DNA of 64,000 bases from Sphingobacterium thalpophilum. Lineage in GTDB: Bacteria; Bacteroidota; Bacteroidia; Sphingobacteriales; Sphingobacteriaceae. Of the stretch, positions 27,054 through 36,117 are shown piece by piece; positions within the stretch are counted from its first letter, which is position 1, and every line of letters starts with the position of its first letter. The stretch lies in NCBI RefSeq assembly GCF_901482695.1, contig NZ_LR590484.1, positions 2,604,001 through 2,668,000 on the forward strand, read 5' to 3'. The notes beneath the pieces are model-generated. The model saw only the letters and a program-made list of their open reading frames with translations. It did not search any database and was not told where the DNA came from. A program made the translations under genes and the position numbers.

Positions 27054-27911
27054 CTAAAATGTGATAAAATTAGGTAAAACTAGGCCTGTAGTATCTATGG
27101 CTGCGTCATTAATCCATTTTTTAGGGCAAACAACGATTTTGTCTGGCCGCTCATTGAGCCAAGCTCCCCACCAGCTAAAGCTGCTATTGGCAATAATATG
27201 GTGATTACACAATGACATAAGTTGTAAGTCTCTAAAACTGTTGATGCCAGTATTATGGTCAACAAAGACAGCATGCAAGTCCTTAAATACTGTTTTACAC
27301 CATTCAATATCATTGGAAAATATAACAAATAATGGCGATTCTTGGGTCTCAAGAATATAGCGTATGCTTTGTTGATAATAATCTTCTGTGCAGATGTCTT
27401 TAAACAGCGGCTCTTTTAGGTAATCTCCCCGCCGTACATGAAGTGACACTGCGTTACTCTGATGGATTAATTTCTGTATAAGCTTGTTTTCGATATCTTC
27501 AATTGTAGGAAAGATTAGCTTCTGACGAAGAAGCGAAGCAACCGGTGTGATGTAATCGATATGTTGCCAATATCCCCAGTAATAACGGCTTTTGTGGTCA
27601 TTGAAAAGTTCCGCTGAGTACGAGAAGGGAATTTTTTCTTCAAAATAACAACTTCTTGTGTTCAGAACTCTTCTTAATTTTCGCCACAACCACTTTCTAT
27701 TATTTCTTGTATATAGGTTCTGCTCAAAAGCGCTGATTTCAGTTAATTTGATGTTGAAAATCGCTTCCAGCTCGAAACCATTATGTAATGTGTATTCTTC
27801 AAAATCAAATAGATCAGCCTTCACCTTTTCGAATTTCTGCTCTAAAGCTAAATAGAACGCGTACTGGAATAATTGATTGCCGAGGCCTCCTAGAAATTTA
27901 ACTATTTTCAT
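27054..27911 (-). CDS. Alpha-1,2-fucosyltransferase-like glycosyltransferase (GT11)
   Basis: 285 residues. GT11 signatures are clear: GGLGNQLFQYAF at the N-terminus, the donor-binding HVRRGDY at 158-164, and NSSFSWWGAWLN near the C-terminus. GT11 enzymes transfer L-fucose from GDP-fucose in alpha-1,2 linkage to galactose in O-antigens and other glycans. GDP-fucose synthesis genes are not in the window. The start overlaps the upstream gene by 4 bp, so they are co-translated. Confidence 0.88.
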   Translation of the reverse strand: MKIVKFLGGLGNQLFQYAFYLALEQKFEKVKADLFDFEEYTLHNGFELEAIFNIKLTEISAFEQNLYTRNNRKWLWRKLRRVLNTRSCYFEEKIPFSYSAELFNDHKSRYYWGYWQHIDYITPVASLLRQKLIFPTIEDIENKLIQKLIHQSNAVSLHVRRGDYLKEPLFKDICTEDYYQQSIRYILETQESPLFVIFSNDIEWCKTVFKDLHAVFVDHNTGINSFRDLQLMSLCNHHIIANSSFSWWGAWLNERPDKIVVCPKKWINDAAIDTTGLVLPNFITF

Positions 27912-28906
27912 TTTATAAACAAGCCTTTTAAAGAATTTTTTAAACTACGTCTAACTTGTTTACTACTTAGTCGTATGAAGAGGGGAAAGGGTAGTGTAAA
28001 TACATGATAAAAAGAAGAAATCCTTACTGTGTTCAATACAGCTTCGTACCATATATCCAAAATCTTCTTTTCGAACATTGTTTTTTCCAAGAAGTTGTTC
28101 TTCCTATTTATGTGGATTAGCAATTTTAAGAAAGATTTAAACGATGTGATATCTTTGTCCGCTACAGTGTTCGGGTGTAACAACCATTCAATTTGTTCAG
28201 ATTTTGCATCTATTCCAAATTGTTTAATTCTACTTTTAACAATAGGAACATGGAGATTCGACATCTCCTCCTGTTTTCGCAAACTGATGTTTTCTCCATG
28301 AATCCGATATTCGACCAATACCTCTGGTAGATTGTCAGATTCAAAGTCATGTGATAACCTGGAAAACAATGCATAGTCCTCGGCCAATTGGAAATTCGGA
28401 TATCCACCAAGTTTCCTAAATACTTCCATCCTAATCATTACTGTAGAATGTGTAAAACTGTTGCCGAACACTAATTTTAGTTTTACCGCATCAGAACCCG
28501 TCTTTTGTATTAAGATCTCTCCAGTTTTTCTCCCATCTTTGTCAATCACTATTCCTTGTCCACCGAGTAATGCTAAGGATGGCCGTTTTTCGAATGTTTC
28601 CCATTGTAATTGAAGTCTATTAATTATTGCTATATCGTCACTATCCAATATTGCCAAGTATTTCCCTTTCGCTTCAGTCAGCGCGATGTTCCTGCTGTAT
28701 ATTAGTCCTTTGTTTGAATTATTGTTAATTAACCTAATTCTTGGATCACTATAAGATTGAATAATATCAATTGTATTGTCGGTCGATCCATCGTTAATTA
28801 TTAGTAATTCGAAGTTTTTGAAGGTTTGCTTCAAAATACTGTCAATTGCTTGTTTAATAAAAATAGCACTATTATAGGCAGTCATTAATACTGTTATTTC
28901 AGGCAT
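27908..28906 (-). CDS. Family 2 glycosyltransferase
   Basis: 332 residues. The GT2 fold is seen in ITVLMTAYNSAIFIKQAIDSILKQT, LLIINDGSTDNT and the DxD site ILDSDDIA near residue 91. The C-terminal third has hydrophobic and basic stretches (FYHVFTLPFPLFIRL) that could attach it to the inner face of the membrane. Donor and acceptor cannot be told. It is strongly AT-rich, and coupled by a 4-bp overlap to the fucosyltransferase gene and by a 7-bp gap to the GT4 gene upstream. Confidence 0.88.
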   Translation of the reverse strand: MPEITVLMTAYNSAIFIKQAIDSILKQTFKNFELLIINDGSTDNTIDIIQSYSDPRIRLINNNSNKGLIYSRNIALTEAKGKYLAILDSDDIAIINRLQLQWETFEKRPSLALLGGQGIVIDKDGRKTGEILIQKTGSDAVKLKLVFGNSFTHSTVMIRMEVFRKLGGYPNFQLAEDYALFSRLSHDFESDNLPEVLVEYRIHGENISLRKQEEMSNLHVPIVKSRIKQFGIDAKSEQIEWLLHPNTVADKDITSFKSFLKLLIHINRKNNFLEKTMFEKKILDIWYEAVLNTVRISSFYHVFTLPFPLFIRLSSKQVRRSLKNSLKGLFIK

Positions 28907-28913
28907 TGTTATA

Positions 28914-30077
28914 TTATTTAAGTATTAATAAATCTCTATATTTTTTTGTAAACGATTCTTCATTGAAGGACTTCTTTATGAGATTAATTACGTTCATAGA
29001 CATTTCAGGTAACAATTCTTTATGATTCGCAATGAACGTTAATTTGTCCACAAACCCACTGATAAGATGTTCTGTATCTGAGTAGTTTTCTACAATAAAT
29101 CCCGTGCCAGAACTTTCATTTACCCAAGAAGATACTTCACCTACATCAGTTATTATAGGTATGTTTCCAAGTGCCATTCCTTCTAATAACACCATTGGAA
29201 AGCCTTCATAGCTAGAAGTTAGCATAACGAGATGGCTTTTAGCGTAATGCAAATTTAACTGTGACTTATCCTTTATTCGTGGAATGAAGTTGACATTTTT
29301 TGTCAATTCATACCTATAGTTCTCAAAATCTCCAATCATCGTAAATATAAACGGAAGGCCCAGTTCTTCACACTTGCTGGCGACTTTAAGGAATACAGGA
29401 ATACGTTTTTCAGGAGAATCTCTTGCTATGAATAAAACAGTTAAGTTGTTTTCAAAACTTTTTTTTGAAAAGTTCGTTGGAATTTCGACTTTATTTGGAA
29501 TGATAAGTACTCTTTTAAGATATTCTTCATTTATATTTTTTTCACTGTAGTAGGAGGCGAGTTTTAGTACATGTTTGGGCCCTAAAACAATTCTTTTATC
29601 TATCAGAGGAATTAAAGGTAAGGACCATTCTTCAAATGAATTGTCTCCAATAAATGCGTGGATCAAATCAATCTTTTTAACATCTTTTTTTAATAGAGGC
29701 AATAAATCATAAAAGAAGTGACTATTGCATCCAAAGACTACAGCATTATTTGCCTTGTTTATCTTAACTGCAATTTTCTTTTGCATATGCTTTTTGAAGC
29801 TTTTTTTCCTTCCCCAACGGAATAGTTCGATTAAAGTCGAATTTTTAATGTATTGAGCCTTAAGATCGTTATTGATTGAAGAATCAGTGATAAAACACAC
29901 AGGATTTTTATGGTTTACCGAACTCAAAATGTCTAAATGTACCCTTTCGGCGCCACCAATATGATAAAAAGGGAAGAAAAAATAAATTGAACCCTCCGAT
30001 TTGTCTAGGCGTTTTACGATCGATGGGTATTTTATAATAGAAGTGAGCGTCGCGAGCCAGTTTCTGATTTTTAGCAT
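28914..30077 (-). CDS. Family 4 glycosyltransferase
   Basis: 387 residues of a GT-B enzyme. The N-terminal glycine motif HIGGAERVHLDIL, the C-terminal FIARDSPEKRIPVFLKVASKC and the donor-site ExxxxE-like SSYEGFPMVLLEGMALG support GT4. Such retaining transferases build LPS or exopolysaccharide on the cytoplasmic side. First gene of the minus-strand block, with a likely promoter in the 226-bp divergent region. AT content is the highest of the window here: one 60-base line at 29461 has 16 G or C. Confidence 0.87.
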   Translation of the reverse strand: MLKIRNWLATLTSIIKYPSIVKRLDKSEGSIYFFFPFYHIGGAERVHLDILSSVNHKNPVCFITDSSINNDLKAQYIKNSTLIELFRWGRKKSFKKHMQKKIAVKINKANNAVVFGCNSHFFYDLLPLLKKDVKKIDLIHAFIGDNSFEEWSLPLIPLIDKRIVLGPKHVLKLASYYSEKNINEEYLKRVLIIPNKVEIPTNFSKKSFENNLTVLFIARDSPEKRIPVFLKVASKCEELGLPFIFTMIGDFENYRYELTKNVNFIPRIKDKSQLNLHYAKSHLVMLTSSYEGFPMVLLEGMALGNIPIITDVGEVSSWVNESSGTGFIVENYSDTEHLISGFVDKLTFIANHKELLPEMSMNVINLIKKSFNEESFTKKYRDLLILK

Positions 30078-30106
30078 AGAAAATATTTAAATAACTTATT
30101 CAATGC

Positions 30107-30114
30107 GCAAATTA
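30107..30114 (-). promoter_or_regulatory. Possible -7 element of the minus-strand glycosyltransferase block
   Basis: The minus strand reads TAATTTGC, a near match to TAnnTTTG, 30 bp before the ATG at 30077. No TTTG box is seen upstream at 18-20 bp. Weak. Confidence 0.3.
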
Positions 30115-30250
30115 CAAAGAATTCTATATGTTGAGTAGAAAGATAGCCCAAAATGGTTGTTGGAATCGATTAGCTTTAGTTGTTAAGCAGAAAATACACG
30201 ATTCAGTTGGCATAAAGCAGAGTGACAACCTTAAGTCTCACAAAAAGCAT

Positions 30251-30258
30251 TAACTTTG
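30251..30258 (+). promoter_or_regulatory. Likely -7 element of the plus-strand glycosyltransferase block
   Basis: TAACTTTG, an exact match to TAnnTTTG, 45 bp upstream of the ATG at 30304. The -33 box is not clear. Confidence 0.45.
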
Positions 30259-30303
30259 TTTAATCATGAGATTGTTACAAATTAATTATAAGAGAAAGAA
30301 TCG

Positions 30304-31122
30304 ATGTTTCAAAAAGATTTAGTGAGTATTGTTATACCAGCATATAACGTAGAGAGTACGGTCATAGAGACGCTACAGTCAGTTACGAATCAGCTGTATA
30401 AAAAATTAGAAGTGATTGTTGTTGATGACGGTTCAAAAGATAAAACATATAGTGTTATAGAAGAGTTCGCGCAGCATCACTCAAATATAAAGATATTTTC
30501 AAAAGCTAACGAAGGACTACCCGCTACTAGGAATTACGGATTTCACTTTGTTACGGGAGAATATCTCCTTTTTTTGGATGCAGACGATTTATTAGACAAA
30601 TCTTATGTCAGTTCATGCGTGGAAAAGTTCACAGAAGATAACAGTCTAGATATTGTCTATACACAGACTCAGTTTTTTGAGAGAGAAACTGGTATCTTTA
30701 ATTTAGATGAATATTCTAAAGAAACAATACTTAGGACAAACTGTTTTACGGCGACGGCTATGATGAAAAGCGAGAACTTTAAGGCAATTGGATTGTACGA
30801 TACGAATTTGAAATTTGCTGAAGATTGGGAGATGTGGATTAGAATGACACAACGATTTGATCATGTATATAAGATCCCAAAGCCGTTGTTCTATTATAGA
30901 AAGCGTCATTCTAATGACTCAATGACTGACCAGAATTGGAGAGCAAATATATCTGATGAAGCAACGCTATATATTTATATCAAACACTATTCTCTATTTA
31001 AGGAGTTTAATTACGGAATAGAACGATTATTAGAACGAGTTTCTTCAGAAGAACGATATAAGAAAAAGTATTATAATATTTGGTATAAAAAGCTGTTCTA
31101 TTATTTTAAGAGAAAGAAGTAG
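30304..31122 (+). CDS. Family 2 glycosyltransferase
   Basis: 272 residues with GT2 features: VSIVIPAYNVESTVIETLQSV, VIVVDDGSKDKT, the DxD in FLDADDLLDK and, further on, EDWEMWIRM, the usual ED motif of the catalytic base region. The donor is unknown. First gene of a four-gene plus-strand block. Base composition is as AT-rich as its divergent neighbour. Confidence 0.88.
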   Translation: MFQKDLVSIVIPAYNVESTVIETLQSVTNQLYKKLEVIVVDDGSKDKTYSVIEEFAQHHSNIKIFSKANEGLPATRNYGFHFVTGEYLLFLDADDLLDKSYVSSCVEKFTEDNSLDIVYTQTQFFERETGIFNLDEYSKETILRTNCFTATAMMKSENFKAIGLYDTNLKFAEDWEMWIRMTQRFDHVYKIPKPLFYYRKRHSNDSMTDQNWRANISDEATLYIYIKHYSLFKEFNYGIERLLERVSSEERYKKKYYNIWYKKLFYYFKRKK

Positions 31123-31184
31123 CGTAAATGAAAGCCGTGTCGTTATATATTTCGAGTGAGTAGAGCAATATTTTCGACAAGTCG

Positions 31185-32201
31185 ATGAAAAATATGGTGA
31201 AAAAAAAGAGTATTATATTGATTATTCCATTACATTTCCAGTTTTATAAGGAATTGATTCTCTCGTTACAGAATGCTGGCTTCGAAGTGATTTTTCTATT
31301 TATCACTGATAAACCTTTTAAGTATGCAAGTGCGTTTGAAAGACTTCGCAGTTTCATACACAAAAATATTTTATTGCAACGTAACTATAAAAAGCAGTTG
31401 ATTTTCGATAGAGAGAATAAAACCTTGTTATATCAATTGGATGAGATTAAAAAAAGAGTGGATTATGCCTTAATTATTAGATCGGATCTACTGGGCATTG
31501 AGACTTTACGACATATAAAAAATAAGGTAAACAAAATGGTCGGCTATCAGTGGGATGGGCTTAATCGCTTTCCTGCGGTATTTGATCGTATTAATTTATT
31601 TCAAAAATTTTTTGTTTTTGACGAAAAAGATTATTTAAAATATAGAAGGTTGTACAATAATATTGAACTAACTACAAACTTCTATTTGGAAATTCCTCCT
31701 GATACAAATGTAATAGTTAAGCCTAAAAGCTTATGTTTTGTTGGTAGCTATCTTGAAAGTAGAATGCCCTTCATTATAGAACTAACCGAGTTCTTGATGC
31801 AGGAAGGGTTTGATGTTAATGTGAAATTACTTTGTACAAAAGATAGGACTATTGGGAAATATAGTGACTCTGGAATTGAATTTATAGCTGATCCTTTGAC
31901 TTACAAGGAAATGCTTTGTCATGTTCAACATTACGAAGCTTTACTGGATTTTGATAATTCGGCAATACATAATGGGCTTTCGTTTCGCATATTCGAAGCG
32001 CTATTCTATCGAAAAAAGATCATTACCAATAATCTATCTATAAAAAACTATGATTTTTATCATCCAAATAATATATTCATCTGGAATGGTGACAATCTAT
32101 TAAAATTGAAAGAGTTTTTGAATATACCGCTCGTTGAGATTGACTCTTCGATTATTGAAAAATATTCTTTTAGGAATTGGGTAAAAAAAGTATTGGACTA
32201 G
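31185..32201 (+). CDS. Putative GT-B glycosyltransferase, RfaS/CgeB-like
   Basis: 338 residues that I do not recognise with certainty. The opening IILIIPLHFQFYKELILSLQNAGFEVIF is a GT-B-like first strand and helix. VGYQWDGLNRFPAVFDRINLFQKFFVFDEKDY resembles LPS-core protein RfaS and related CgeB-type proteins. The C-terminal FRIFEALFYRKKIITNNLSIKNY is like a donor-site loop. A transferase is the best guess from fold-like signals and context. It shares the AT-rich composition of the locus and lies 62 bp after the GT2 gene. Confidence 0.55.
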   Translation: MKNMVKKKSIILIIPLHFQFYKELILSLQNAGFEVIFLFITDKPFKYASAFERLRSFIHKNILLQRNYKKQLIFDRENKTLLYQLDEIKKRVDYALIIRSDLLGIETLRHIKNKVNKMVGYQWDGLNRFPAVFDRINLFQKFFVFDEKDYLKYRRLYNNIELTTNFYLEIPPDTNVIVKPKSLCFVGSYLESRMPFIIELTEFLMQEGFDVNVKLLCTKDRTIGKYSDSGIEFIADPLTYKEMLCHVQHYEALLDFDNSAIHNGLSFRIFEALFYRKKIITNNLSIKNYDFYHPNNIFIWNGDNLLKLKEFLNIPLVEIDSSIIEKYSFRNWVKKVLD

Positions 32202-32250
32202 CTGTAATTGGAGGTATAAAATAGGTATTTTCGTATTTCAAATTTAGAAT

Positions 32251-33318
32251 ATGAAAAATTTAAATATCATATTTGATGCCGAGCGGATGAAATATCCTCA
32301 TACAGGCTTATTTCATTTTTGTAAGCAATTAGGCCAAGCTTTATTGAAGAAGACAACGGATCCCTATGAGATGGTGTTTTTTACAAATAACCCCGCTAAT
32401 GAGGATTTTGGAACAGAAGCAAATTATTACCAGCAAAAATCATTGCAGAAATTCTGGATGCCGCGTTTTGCTAATTTTAACCTTTGGCATTCTTCGTTTC
32501 AATTAAGCGATTATTTTCCCAGAAATTCTCGTATCAAAGTTCTTTCCACGATTCATGATCTTAATTTCTTAAAGGAAGGCAAATCAATAGAAAAAGAAAA
32601 GAAATATTTAAAAAAAATACAAGCAAATTTAGATAGAGCTGACATTGTTGTAGCTATATCTCATTATGTTAAAAAAGATCTAGAAAACTACTGTGATCTA
32701 AAACGGAAACCACTTCACGTAATTTATAATGGAAATAATATTGATCAGAAATATTTAGATCAGCTAGATCGACCGCAGGATAATACCCATAAACCCTTTA
32801 TTTATTCTATTGGTACCATAAATCGTAAGAAAAATTTTCATACGTTGCTTTATTTATTAGTTGGGAATAATTTGGAATTGACCATTAGTGGTATTATCGC
32901 AGAGCCGGATTATAATCAATATATTCTTGATCTAGCGGCTGAGTTAGGCGTAGCAGAACGTGTTCATTTAACTGGCCCCGTTTCTGAAGAAGAGAAATAC
33001 CGGTACTTAAGAGATTGTGCTTTATTTGTCTTTCCTTCAATCGCCGAAGGTTTTGGACTACCTGTTATTGAGGCGATGTCTTTCGGCAAAAAAGTGCTTT
33101 TGTCTAAATATACATGCCTGCCTGAAATCGGGGGGCCAGAGGCTTTCTTTTTGGATTCCACTGATCCTGATTACATGATCGAATTTGGTAAAACCACACT
33201 TCAGGATATTATCAATGGCGAAGATCGTGCTAATGAAATTAAAAGCTGGGCGGAGCAGTTTTCCTGGGATAAGGCGGCTAGTGAATATTGGAAACTTTAT
33301 AAAGAACTTTTGAAATAA
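32251..33318 (+). CDS. Family 4 glycosyltransferase
   Basis: 355 residues of a GT-B transferase. Landmarks are the N-terminal DAERMKYPHTGLFHFCKQL, DLNFLKEG, the domain-linking YSIGTINRKKNFHTLL, and the donor-site FPSIAEGFGLPVIEAMSFGKKV with the ExFGxxxxE pattern of GT4. It resembles the minus-strand GT4 at 34-35 kb in organisation and motifs. It ends 1 bp before the GT32 gene, with which it must be translated. Confidence 0.9.
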   Translation: MKNLNIIFDAERMKYPHTGLFHFCKQLGQALLKKTTDPYEMVFFTNNPANEDFGTEANYYQQKSLQKFWMPRFANFNLWHSSFQLSDYFPRNSRIKVLSTIHDLNFLKEGKSIEKEKKYLKKIQANLDRADIVVAISHYVKKDLENYCDLKRKPLHVIYNGNNIDQKYLDQLDRPQDNTHKPFIYSIGTINRKKNFHTLLYLLVGNNLELTISGIIAEPDYNQYILDLAAELGVAERVHLTGPVSEEEKYRYLRDCALFVFPSIAEGFGLPVIEAMSFGKKVLLSKYTCLPEIGGPEAFFLDSTDPDYMIEFGKTTLQDIINGEDRANEIKSWAEQFSWDKAASEYWKLYKELLK

Positions 33319-33319
33319 G

Positions 33320-33985
33320 ATGGCTATACCGAAAGTAATATATCAAACATTTAAAACGCAACAAATTCCTTGGTTAACGAAACTATATATCAAGAGCTTT
33401 AGGCGTAAGAACAAGGGGTATAGTTATGAATTTTATGATGATAGAAGAGTAGATGAGTTTATCAAAGACTCGTTTGATGAGGAAGTGTATAAAGCCTATT
33501 CCAAACTACAGATAGGCGCAGCCAAAGCCGATTTTTTTCGCTATGCTATTCTTTATAAAAAGGGTGGGATCTATTTAGATCTGGATAGCGATATTCTTGT
33601 CAAGTTAGATGAACATCTTAGTGATGAGGACTATGCCGTTATTACGCGCGAAAAAAATCATCAAAACCTTTTCGCACAATGGGCCTTAATTTTTGACAAA
33701 GAACATCCTTTTCTGGAGCGCACTATTGAGTATATCGTCGAAAATATTCAGCAAAATAAATTTCCACATGACGTGCATGGAATGACGGGCCCAACGGTAT
33801 ATACACGTGCTATTAATGACGTAATTGCTGAGAACCCGGCGGTTTCGTATCGTATTGTGCCAGATGACTATCGAGGTATAATGAAATTCAAATATAAATT
33901 AGGCAAGCTGCTCATTTATGGCGATCGATCACAGCATTGGAAAAAATTGCAAAAAGTGATTCCGGTGATAAAGACTGAAGATTAG
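33320..33985 (+). CDS. Family 32 glycosyltransferase
   Basis: 221 residues with the GT32 core: IPKVIYQTFKT at the N-terminus and AAKADFFRYAILYKKGGIYLDLDSDIL, where Asp87 and Asp89 form the DxD metal site. GT32 includes mannosyl- and galactosyltransferases related to Och1 and the capsule enzymes, so the sugar is uncertain. Last gene of the plus-strand block. Its stop overlaps the end of the convergent GT4 gene by 4 bp. Confidence 0.88.
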   Translation: MAIPKVIYQTFKTQQIPWLTKLYIKSFRRKNKGYSYEFYDDRRVDEFIKDSFDEEVYKAYSKLQIGAAKADFFRYAILYKKGGIYLDLDSDILVKLDEHLSDEDYAVITREKNHQNLFAQWALIFDKEHPFLERTIEYIVENIQQNKFPHDVHGMTGPTVYTRAINDVIAENPAVSYRIVPDDYRGIMKFKYKLGKLLIYGDRSQHWKKLQKVIPVIKTED

Positions 33986-35091
33986 AGCGCTAAATATTGC
34001 GTCTCCCATTGACGGGCTAAATATTCATCGTTAAAACGTTGAGCATAGATCAATCCATCGGCTATCATTTTATTCCGTAAAGAGGTAGAAAAAATAACGC
34101 TCTCAATAGCATATTGAATTTCGTTAATGTCATGTGGTGATACATACAGGGAAGAGGGCCCTCCAGCTTCCGGAAATACCCCGGATTTTGTAGTAATTAC
34201 CGGTGTGCCTGAATACAAAGCCTCGATTATCGGGATTCCGAATCCTTCATAAATGGAAGGATATATAAAGGCAAGTGCGGATGCATAGAGAACTGACAGT
34301 TCCTGCATATTCAATCCGCTGAGAAAGTAAACACGATTTTTCATTTGATGTTGCGCAACAAAGTCTTGTAACTGCCTGCTATATTTCGTGCTTTTACCAA
34401 CAATTACTAATGGAATGTCTATGTTGGTGATAGCTTTAACAATAGATAATGCATTCTTTCGCTCTTCTACTGTCCCGACGTTCAATAAAAATTGATTCGG
34501 AAGGTCCAATTTCTTCTTTAATATTTGCTTTTCTTCATTGGTTTTCTCTAATTTAAAAGCCTCATGACATCCCTGGTAAATTACTTCAATTTTTCCTTCA
34601 TGAATATTGAAGAATTCGATGATATCCTCTTTTGTCTGCTTGCTAATAGCGATGATACGGTCTGAAGCCTCGCACGCATGTCTGAACTTCTTCTTATAAA
34701 TCCATCGGTCAATAGGATGGTAGAGCTCAGGGTGCCGCATAAAAATAAGATCGTGAATCGTTACGATCGACTTAATCCCTGTTTTGGCCAGCCCTAAAGG
34801 GATTTCGCCTGACAGCCCGTGAAAGATATCAATCTGGTCTTTCTTCAGATCCTGCACAATACGCCGGTTGCGCCATAGATTAGGCCAGGTTGTATTGATA
34901 AAACCTTCCGGCAAACGAGTTGTTTGAGCAATTTCCGGATGGTCAATTATGTAGCTGCCTGTTTTCGTGGTGTATTTTATATAGTCGTTCTGTGGAACAT
35001 ATTTCTCCAGAATACGTACCAGATCCCGACTGTAATTACCCAGTCCGGTTTTATTCAAAAAATAGCGTTTTGCATCAAATCCTATTCTCAT
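33982..35091 (-). CDS. Family 4 glycosyltransferase
   Basis: 369 residues. GT4 signs are the N-terminal IGFDAKRYFLNKTGLGNYSRDLVR, TIHDLIFMRHPELY, LNVGTVEERKNALSIVKAI and the donor site YPSIYEGFGIPIIEALYSGTPVI. This is close to mannosyltransferase-type GT4 proteins. The start overlaps the GT9 gene by 4 bp, so GT4, GT9 and DUF4254 are one operon. GC content rises again here, so this operon looks more like the core genome than the block before it. Confidence 0.9.
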   Translation of the reverse strand: MRIGFDAKRYFLNKTGLGNYSRDLVRILEKYVPQNDYIKYTTKTGSYIIDHPEIAQTTRLPEGFINTTWPNLWRNRRIVQDLKKDQIDIFHGLSGEIPLGLAKTGIKSIVTIHDLIFMRHPELYHPIDRWIYKKKFRHACEASDRIIAISKQTKEDIIEFFNIHEGKIEVIYQGCHEAFKLEKTNEEKQILKKKLDLPNQFLLNVGTVEERKNALSIVKAITNIDIPLVIVGKSTKYSRQLQDFVAQHQMKNRVYFLSGLNMQELSVLYASALAFIYPSIYEGFGIPIIEALYSGTPVITTKSGVFPEAGGPSSLYVSPHDINEIQYAIESVIFSTSLRNKMIADGLIYAQRFNDEYLARQWETQYLAL

Positions 35092-36113
35092 CTTATCGCC
35101 GTTATTTTTTCGATCACCATTGCCGGAGTAATTAAATCAATCGCCTCTATACCATTACAGTCGCAGGGTTTGTTGCCGTACACCGAACTGGGACGGTTGG
35201 GATGTTCGACCTGGATGCAGTCCGCCAGCTGCTGCCCATATCCTGTAAATCCTGCATAGGGATGCGTGGCGCCCCATAAAGACAGACAACGGACACCCAT
35301 TAAGGAGGCCATATGCAGCCCGGACGAATCCATGCTGATCATCAGGTCTAGATTGGATATGATATCCAGCTCCTCCTGTAAATTAAACTTTCCAATGGTA
35401 TTGAAGGTATTAGGGAAGCGCTCCGTCCAGTTCTGAGCAATTTGAAATTCAGTCTTGCCGCCACCAAAGAGCAGTACGTCGTATTCGTTGTGTGTCAGAT
35501 AATCGATCACTTGCTCCATGTTGTGTGAAGACCATATCTTATAACGATGCTGGGCAAATGGCGCAATGCCTATTTTTTTACGGCGTATATTGCCGAACAT
35601 ACTGAAAGCCGCCTTGGGGACGTCCTGCAGATTCGGTATCAGACGATTGGAAAGCGTAAAGATAAACCCCAGGGCACGAAAGACATCTGCATAGCGTTCG
35701 ACAGTCAGCTTTAGTGGCACTTTAACCTTGTTGTCTTTTCTGATAAGCGCCTTTTTCTCAGCACGTCCTTTATCCAGCTGTTTTACGGTCAAACCTGATA
35801 AAGAAAATAGCAGAGCGAGCACGCGGGAACGTAGGTTAAAGTGTAAATCTGCCACGGCATCTGCTCCATATTGCGCTAGCTCTTTTTTCAGCCTAATCAA
35901 ACCCCGCAAACCTTTATGTACTGTTTTTGGCTCTATTGCGTGAAACCGCATATTCGGTATCCCATCAAAGAATGGCTCAAAAAAGCGACGGCTGACCATA
36001 ATGATTTCGACCCGCGGAAACTGCTGACGAAACTCTCTTAATACAGAAGCGACCATGGCGACATCACCCATGGCGGAAAACCGAGTTACTATGATTCGCT
36101 GAGGCAAAGACAT
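35088..36113 (-). CDS. Family 9 glycosyltransferase (heptosyltransferase-like)
   Basis: 341 residues. It opens with RIIVTRFSAMGDVAMVASVLREF, the GT9 start, and ends with the donor site MISMDSSGLHMASLMGVRCLSLWGATHPYAGF. GT9 enzymes add heptose or related sugars to the LPS inner core. The C-terminal PCDCNGIEAIDLI tract is typical of Bacteroidota members. Lying next to a DUF4254 gene fits an LPS-core role, although the acceptor is not proven. Confidence 0.88.
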   Translation of the reverse strand: MSLPQRIIVTRFSAMGDVAMVASVLREFRQQFPRVEIIMVSRRFFEPFFDGIPNMRFHAIEPKTVHKGLRGLIRLKKELAQYGADAVADLHFNLRSRVLALLFSLSGLTVKQLDKGRAEKKALIRKDNKVKVPLKLTVERYADVFRALGFIFTLSNRLIPNLQDVPKAAFSMFGNIRRKKIGIAPFAQHRYKIWSSHNMEQVIDYLTHNEYDVLLFGGGKTEFQIAQNWTERFPNTFNTIGKFNLQEELDIISNLDLMISMDSSGLHMASLMGVRCLSLWGATHPYAGFTGYGQQLADCIQVEHPNRPSSVYGNKPCDCNGIEAIDLITPAMVIEKITAIR

Positions 36114-36117
36114 GTTT

